18,177 nucleotides of DNA from NCBI RefSeq assembly GCF_901875635.1, contig NZ_CABFMN010000149.1, positions 1 through 18,177 on the forward strand, read 5' to 3'. Positions 14,685 through 18,177 of the stretch are shown here, piece after piece. The position numbers were made by a program, and so were the translations under genes. Below the pieces are notes generated by a model. It was given only the letters and a program-made list of their open reading frames with translations. It did no database searches and was not told the DNA's origin. Every line of letters begins with the position of its first letter. The first letter of the stretch is position 1. The stretch is from Xylophilus ampelinus. GTDB taxonomy: Bacteria; Pseudomonadota; Gammaproteobacteria; Burkholderiales; Burkholderiaceae_C.

Positions 14685-15170
14685 TCACGCCGGGCTGGCT
14701 TCATCTTGCTGCGAAGCGGGCTCGCGCGAGCCCGCCGCCTTGATGAAGCTGATCTTGCCGTTCGGCTCCAGCACGGCCCATTCGACGTCCGACAGTTGTG
14801 CGATGCCGGCCAGGCGCATTTCGGACTGAATCTCCCCGATCGTCAGGCGGTCTCGCTTCAGACTGTGTGGCAGGACCTCGCCATGGCGCACGATGACGCG
14901 CGGCTCCCCTTCCAGCAGGCGGGCAGCACGTGGCGACAGGTAAGAAAACCAGCTCAGCACCAGCCCCCAGAACGCGAAGGTGCAAATGGCGAGCGTGGCG
15001 CCGGTGATGCTGAAGTCGTTCTGGGTGATGCCCTGCTGGATCAGGTCGCCGATCACGACCATGACGATGAACTCGAAGGGCGTCATCTGCCCCAGCTCGC
15101 GCTTGCCCAGTACCCGCACCAGCAGGTAGACGATCGCGAACATGACGGTGGCGCGCATGACGATTTCCAT
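14685..15170 (-). CDS. DUF421 (YetF/YdfS-like) membrane protein
   Basis: The 161-residue protein has three hydrophobic segments (about residues 5-21, 34-50 and 56-75) and the DUF421 signatures GKRELGQMTPFEFIVMVVIG and, in the soluble C-terminal part, IVRHGEVLPHSLKRDRLTIG followed by AVLEPNGKISFI. Family function is not established; Bacillus members are tied to the spore or cell envelope. The start ATG overlaps the stop of the upstream gene (TGATG read on this strand), so the two are translationally coupled. The last about 15 residues are polar and contain a Gln-rich tail. It converges on lysR with only 12 bp between stops. Confidence 0.88.
   Translation of the reverse strand: MEIVMRATVMFAIVYLLVRVLGKRELGQMTPFEFIVMVVIGDLIQQGITQNDFSITGATLAICTFAFWGLVLSWFSYLSPRAARLLEGEPRVIVRHGEVLPHSLKRDRLTIGEIQSEMRLAGIAQLSDVEWAVLEPNGKISFIKAAGSREPASQQDEASPA
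14716..14735. terminator. Perfect 20-bp palindrome near the convergent lysR and DUF421 gene ends
   Basis: GCGGGCTCGCGCGAGCCCGC reads the same on both strands. It lies 44 bp past the lysR stop and inside the last codons of the DUF421 gene. It could form a strong hairpin in the lysR transcript, but there is no following U-run and its loop would have to open, so termination is a guess. Confidence 0.35.
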
Positions 15171-15703
15171 CAGAAGAGCACCTTCATCGAGCGATGCATG
15201 GCGGCCAGGGGCTGCCCCCCGTCCTTGAGCCGGATGTCTCCTTCCACGCTGCCGAACAGCCGCGGATTGATCTGCGCGGAGACCTTGATCAGCGTGTCCT
15301 GGCCCGGCCGCAGCGGCCCGAACTGGAAGCTGAATTGGTTGTCTTCGCCCGACTCCTTGGCGGGCGTGGGCACCATGCCGTTCACGGTGATGTTGCGCCA
15401 CAGCGTGGGCTCGATCTCCAATTCCAGGCGCCGGATGTCCTGCTTGGCGTGGACGTGCACGAGCATCTCGAAGAAGTCGCCAGTGCGGATCACGGTCGGC
15501 ATCTCCACCCTCATGGCCGCAGCAGGCCCTTCGGCCGAGTGGCTGTCCAGGCCCCCACGCCCCAACCAACCCGACAGCGCCACCACCATCAACAGGCCCA
15601 GGGCGATGACCGACAGCGGACTCGCATGGCGGTCGTACCACTTTGCCCGCAGGTGGGCCTCTTGCAGGCCGTGCGGCAGATTGGTGTCGTCGGGCGCTTT
15701 CAT
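15170..15703 (-). CDS. Unrecognised single-pass membrane protein upstream of DUF421
   Basis: The 177-residue product has a polar N-terminus of about 28 residues, one hydrophobic segment (SPLSVIALGLLMVVALSGWL, about 29-48) and an outward beta-rich domain with TVIRTGDFFEMLVHVHAK and LRRLELEIEP-like alternation. I do not recognise the domain; the pattern resembles an immunoglobulin-like or bacterial surface beta-sandwich. It lacks a cysteine lipobox. Its stop overlaps the DUF421 start, so the pair should be coexpressed and may act as a membrane complex. ATG 15703 was chosen because further upstream the frame has no good start or ribosome binding site. Confidence 0.7.
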   Translation of the reverse strand: MKAPDDTNLPHGLQEAHLRAKWYDRHASPLSVIALGLLMVVALSGWLGRGGLDSHSAEGPAAAMRVEMPTVIRTGDFFEMLVHVHAKQDIRRLELEIEPTLWRNITVNGMVPTPAKESGEDNQFSFQFGPLRPGQDTLIKVSAQINPRLFGSVEGDIRLKDGGQPLAAMHRSMKVLF

Positions 15704-16146
15704 GGGTGGATGGAGGCTGTGATTGCGATGCACAACGGCCCGTTCATCATCACGATGGGTACGTTGCTTCGCACCTGCTCGGGAGCCGAAGCTCACGCAA
15801 GCGCGTCCGGCGGGGTGTAGGAACGGCTTGCGCCTGAGGGTCGGAAGGACCACCGATCTGCGGATGCACCGCGCGCGCCACCAGCCGCGGCCGACAACGC
15901 TTGAGAACCCCGATCCCGCCGCAGACCGGCGGCGTTCCTGCGCCCGATCCCGCGCACTAGACTTTGGTATTGCCCTCGCCTTCGGCGCTGCCGGGTGCGC
16001 GAAGGGGGCGAAACCCGGATGGCGACGGGCTGAACCCATTCATCTGCGAAAGCTTCCCTTGGTTCTTGAACGTTTGATCTCCGCCAGTCGAAGGGCTGCA
16101 GGTGTCGACATCGCCGCACTCGTCGAGGAGGCAGCGCGCTGCAACG
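15704..16146. other. Intergenic stretch with no convincing gene
   Basis: Open frames on both strands here have atypical, Arg/Ala-biased translations and no recognisable domain. The part next to 15703 must hold the promoter of the two-gene membrane operon. A GAGGAGG run at 16125-16131 precedes the small open frame at 16147 by 15 bases. I see no repeat or hairpin of note. Confidence 0.6.
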
Positions 16147-16338
16147 ATGTTCGGCGGGTGGCGCATGGCGCACCTGCAGTGGAACGCCGACACCGAGGCG
16201 ATCTTCCGCAGCTTCTCGCCGGGTGCGCGGCTGGACTTGCGGGACATCGATCCCGGAACGTGTGCTGCGATGTTCCGCGCCTGGCTGGCGCTGCTCGAAG
16301 GAGCGGGGCCGACGCTGAAGGACATGAACGTGAGGTGA
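16147..16338 (+). CDS. Small hypothetical protein (63 residues)
   Basis: The frame from ATG 16147 (or ATG 16165) has codon choice like the surrounding genes, with mostly G or C in third positions, and a balanced composition (MAHLQWNADTEAIFRSFSPG). The middle contains RLDLRDIDPGTCAAMFRAW, which looks amphipathic. No family is recognised. GAGGAGG upstream is rather far for ATG 16147. It may be a real small protein or the remnant of a longer one. The dispersed repeat copy 2 follows 90 bp downstream. Confidence 0.4.
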   Translation: MFGGWRMAHLQWNADTEAIFRSFSPGARLDLRDIDPGTCAAMFRAWLALLEGAGPTLKDMNVR

Positions 16339-16427
16339 TCGATCGCGCGCACGGCGACGAGGTCAGAGCGCCAGCATCAGTGTTTGGCCCCAGGCGCGCG
16401 AGCGGTGGCGCATCATGCCCCGGCTGA

Positions 16428-16491
16428 ATTTCAAGCCAAACATGCCGCTAACGCCCGTGGGGCGGGCGCGAGTAGCTATGAAAAAGATAGC
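16428..16491 (+). repeat. Dispersed two-hairpin intergenic repeat, copy 2
   Basis: This copy has the same 64-bp length and orientation as that at 4028-4091. The leading ATTTCAAGCCAAA and the core CGCCCGTGGGGCGGGCGCGA are identical. Stem one is CGCCCG (16452-16457) / CGGGCG (16463-16468). Stem two is GCTAT (16475-16479) / ATAGC (16487-16491), where the loop sequence differs entirely from copy 1 but the pairing is kept. Confidence 0.8.
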
Positions 16492-16511
16492 GACGAACCC
16501 CGGGGGCGCCG

Positions 16512-16778
16512 TCAGGGCCTGGCCAGCGACCAGCCCGCATGCTGGTTCGTCTTGTCGTTCGCGTAGTCCCATCGCGTTCCACACGCGTCGCAGACGTAGC
16601 GGGTGATGGTTACGGTGTGCCCGCCGCTCTGGCCGTCGCTGCGCTCGACCTTGCGGCTGGACGTCTGGACGAGCTCGGCATGACCGGGAGCGCGGCGCCA
16701 GTTCTGCTGGATGGCGGCGCACGAAGCGCAAAGCGTGGGTGGGGTGGCGTCGGGTTGGGGGCGGGACGTGAGGGACAT
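16512..16778 (-). CDS. Small zinc-ribbon-like protein (CxxC...CxxC)
   Basis: The 88-residue frame has two CxxC pairs, Cys17/Cys20 (TLCASC) and Cys63/Cys66 (YVCDACGTRW), the layout of a zinc ribbon with a 42-residue insert. The stretch HTVTITRYVCDACGTRWDY looks like the second knuckle of a zinc ribbon. ATG 16778 is the nearest start; ATG 16814 would add 12 residues. Neither has a clear ribosome binding site. No partner or function can be named; it converges on the small hypothetical gene with repeat copy 2 between them. Confidence 0.6.
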   Translation of the reverse strand: MSLTSRPQPDATPPTLCASCAAIQQNWRRAPGHAELVQTSSRKVERSDGQSGGHTVTITRYVCDACGTRWDYANDKTNQHAGWSLARP

Positions 16779-16880
16779 GCAGCTTGGCGTTCGTGGGCGG
16801 TCGGTTCGGGGCATGCTAACAACGCGGGATGAGCGGGGTGGTGCCGACGGCGGCGTTGTACGACTGCATAGACTCGCGCC

Positions 16881-17366
16881 ATGTCGCGCGACCACACGTC
16901 CTTCCTCCATGTCGTCCTCACGTTGTTGGGGCCGCCACCGGGGGTGGTATTCGCCGTGCAGCGCGGGCGCGATGAACTCGTGCCGCCTTTCATGGCTGCC
17001 GACCAGGCGGTGTCTTTCGCGATCACCGTGACGCTGGGGCCGCCGCTCGCCGATGGCGCGATCAACTTCGGGGGCCCATTTGCGCAAGGCCGGCCCAGCG
17101 AGCGTTTCGTGTACCTGAACTCGGGCACCTACGCGGGCCAGGTCGGGACGCCCTGGGCACGCCGGGCGAAGATCAGCCTGGTGGGCATCCCGCGCGCGCT
17201 GGTGGAAGGCGCTTCAGGCGATGCGCAGGCCGCGGTGCAGGCGCAGATCGTGGGGGCGATGAAAGACGGCGGGCCCGTGTGCGCGTCCGTTCGAGCACCG
17301 CAGATTGCGTGGCGGCGGGTGATTGCGGCCGACCACCGGTCGTGGAATTTGGATGCGGATGGGTGA
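16881..17366 (+). CDS. DUF5990-like conserved hypothetical protein
   Basis: The 161-residue product has GPPPGVVFAVQRGRDE near the N-terminus, then NFGGPFAQGRPSERFVYLNSGTYAGQ in two parts (about residues 62-86) and RRAKISLVGI. These match what I remember of DUF5990 proteins, which share the PPGV-F-QxG, GPFxQGxPxxRFVY and WxRRxKI elements. No catalytic motif or signal peptide is visible; it is probably a small cytoplasmic beta-rich protein of unknown role. It stands alone, divergent from the zinc-ribbon gene with a 102-bp gap, and has no clear ribosome binding site. Confidence 0.65.
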   Translation: MSRDHTSFLHVVLTLLGPPPGVVFAVQRGRDELVPPFMAADQAVSFAITVTLGPPLADGAINFGGPFAQGRPSERFVYLNSGTYAGQVGTPWARRAKISLVGIPRALVEGASGDAQAAVQAQIVGAMKDGGPVCASVRAPQIAWRRVIAADHRSWNLDADG

Positions 17367-17545
17367 GGCGGATGACGCTAGAAGACTGATAACCGTCGCT
17401 CACCGGTCCGACCACGAACGACAGCTTCGACCAACAGCGGACGCTCAGCGCCTCTCAAGACATGATGCGGCCCACGTGGTCACTCGTGGACACCCGCAAT
17501 GGAAAAGAGCATCTTCACGACCCATTCACTCGATGGGAGACCATC
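17367..17545 (+). other. Leader region of the integrase remnant
   Basis: This gap after the DUF5990-like gene has lower GC than the rest of the window. It contains the ribosome binding site of the integrase pseudogene at its end and possibly the old attachment-site flank, but I see no direct repeat or tRNA end that would define an att site. Confidence 0.4.
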
Positions 17546-18086
17546 ATGGAAGCTGCTGCCCCAGTTCTGAAGCGCGAACCCTGGAACAAGGCAAGATCGT
17601 CGGTCAGAAGGCACCGCTCAAGCCCAAAGATATCTGGGCGCTGCGCGTGCGCCTTCAGATGGAGCGTCGAGTACGAGAGCTCGCGCTGTTCAACCTCGGG
17701 ATCGACAGCAAGCTGCGTGGATGTGACCTCGTGGCGCTCAGGGTGCGCGACGTCTGCTCGGCGACCAAGTCGCTTGGCGTGCCATCGTCATGCAGCACAA
17801 AACGCAGCGTCCTGTGCAGTTCGAGATCACTGCCGCCACACGCGAAGCGCTCCAGAGATGGATCAAGGCAGCAGGTCTGAAGTCGGAAGACTTTCTATTT
17901 CCCGGCAGGCTGCATCGCTCGCCTCATCTTGGCGCCCGCCAGTACGCCAGACTCGACCACTGGGTCGAACAACTGGGCCCGGATCCGGCGGACTACGGTA
18001 CGCACTCTGAGCGTCGCACCAAGGCGACGCTCATTTACTGCAGGAATCTCCGCGCCGTGCAGCCGACGGCAGCCGGTAATCCTTGA
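17546..18086 (+). pseudogene. Tyrosine-recombinase (integrase) pseudogene, frameshifted twice and truncated
   Basis: Homology runs through three frames. ATG 17546, with GGGAGA at 17535-17540, gives EAAAPVLKREPWNK; a one-base loss near 17591 shifts to GKIVGQKAPLKPKDIWALRV and IDSKLRGCDLVALRVRDVC; a second one-base loss near 17757 shifts to GDQVAWRAIVMQHKTQRPVQ and onward to DYGTHSERRTKATLIY. The box I arginine (KLRGCDL) and the HxxR motif (HSERR) survive. A short in-frame loss follows TLIY, where relatives read RRTKNLRAVQ, and after NLRAVQ (about 18063) the similarity stops, so the catalytic tyrosine region is missing. The gene cannot make a working recombinase. Base composition is less GC-rich than neighbours, in keeping with a transferred remnant. 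Confidence 0.85.
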
Positions 18087-18177
18087 GCTGTTCGCGCAGT
18101 TTGGTCTTGAGGATCTTTCCGGTGGCGCCCAGCGGAATCGCCTCGACGAACACCACGTCGTCGGGGATCTGCCACTT
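18031..18177 (-). CDS. C-terminal end of an AMP-forming acyl-CoA synthetase (partial)
   Basis: The 48 visible residues read KWQIPDDVVFVEAIPLGATG then KILKTKLREQLKDYRLPSA. This is the A10 region of adenylate-forming enzymes, with the catalytic lysine in ATGK, and most closely resembles medium/long-chain fatty acyl-CoA ligases (AlkK/FadD type), which commonly end KDYxLPTA. Here the frame continues nine more residues (ARRGDSCSK) to TGA at 18031-18033, through DNA that on the other strand encodes the integrase remnant. The gene runs out of the window at the right edge. It would activate a fatty acid to its CoA ester. Confidence 0.85.
   Translation of the reverse strand, partial: KWQIPDDVVFVEAIPLGATGKILKTKLREQLKDYRLPSAARRGDSCSK

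Noticed and set aside
15957..16352. A 131-codon minus-strand frame
   Set aside because: Ser/Pro-rich composition with no motif; opposite to the more plausible small frame at 16147.
15723..16427. A 234-codon plus-strand frame
   Set aside because: The translation is Arg/Ala-biased and overlaps the small frame with better codon use; no domain or ribosome binding site.

Overview
The window looks like a chromosomal segment of a high-GC betaproteobacterium of the family Comamonadaceae, most likely Variovorax or a near relative. This is inferred from three things: very high GC with strong GC3 bias, two tripartite-tricarboxylate (Bug-type) solute receptors, and several dispersed intergenic hairpin repeats of a kind I recall as common in that family. 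No tRNA, rRNA, CRISPR array or intact mobile element is visible.

Layout. (1) 1-1812 (+): the tail of an Ala/Pro/Arg-rich protein (probably a PhaE-like subunit), a class III-type PHA synthase/alpha-beta hydrolase and a GNAT acetyltransferase, tightly coupled. (2) 1813-1979: a large inverted repeat. (3) 1980-4027 (+): a short-chain dehydrogenase and an HSL-family esterase with an unusual C-terminal extension, overlapping by GTGA. (4) 4028-4176: a dispersed repeat and hairpins between convergent genes. (5) 4177-6379 (-): a Bug receptor and an AraC-family regulator. (6) 6556-9957 (+): acetoacetate decarboxylase-like protein, a carnitine/3-hydroxyacyl-CoA dehydrogenase-like protein, a hairpin-rich repeat cluster, and a family III CoA-transferase whose halves are in swapped order. 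(7) 9977-13658 (-): an apparent operon of Bug receptor, FAD-dependent oxidoreductase and serine-glyoxylate-type aminotransferase, read divergently from a LysR regulator (13782-14672, +). (8) 14685-15703 (-): a DUF421 membrane protein coupled to an unrecognised single-pass membrane protein. (9) 15704-17366: a sparse region with a small hypothetical ORF, a second copy of the 4028 repeat, a small zinc-ribbon protein and a DUF5990-like protein. (10) 17546-18177: a broken tyrosine-recombinase pseudogene that runs into the antisense 3' end of an acyl-CoA synthetase.

How the genes may work together. The first half is rich in short-chain acyl/keto-acid metabolism: PHA synthase, SDR, acetoacetate decarboxylase family, hydroxyacyl-CoA/carnitine dehydrogenase family and CoA transferase, with an AraC regulator divergent from the decarboxylase. 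The 9977-14672 block is a self-contained uptake-and-catabolism module: a periplasmic receptor, a flavin oxidase/dehydrogenase and a PLP aminotransferase under a divergent LysR with a T-N11-A dyad in the shared promoter. Its substrate cannot be read from the sequence; a nitrogen-containing organic acid is a reasonable guess. This block and the permuted CoA-transferase are the best candidates for undescribed biochemistry. No defence or other exotic system is evident.
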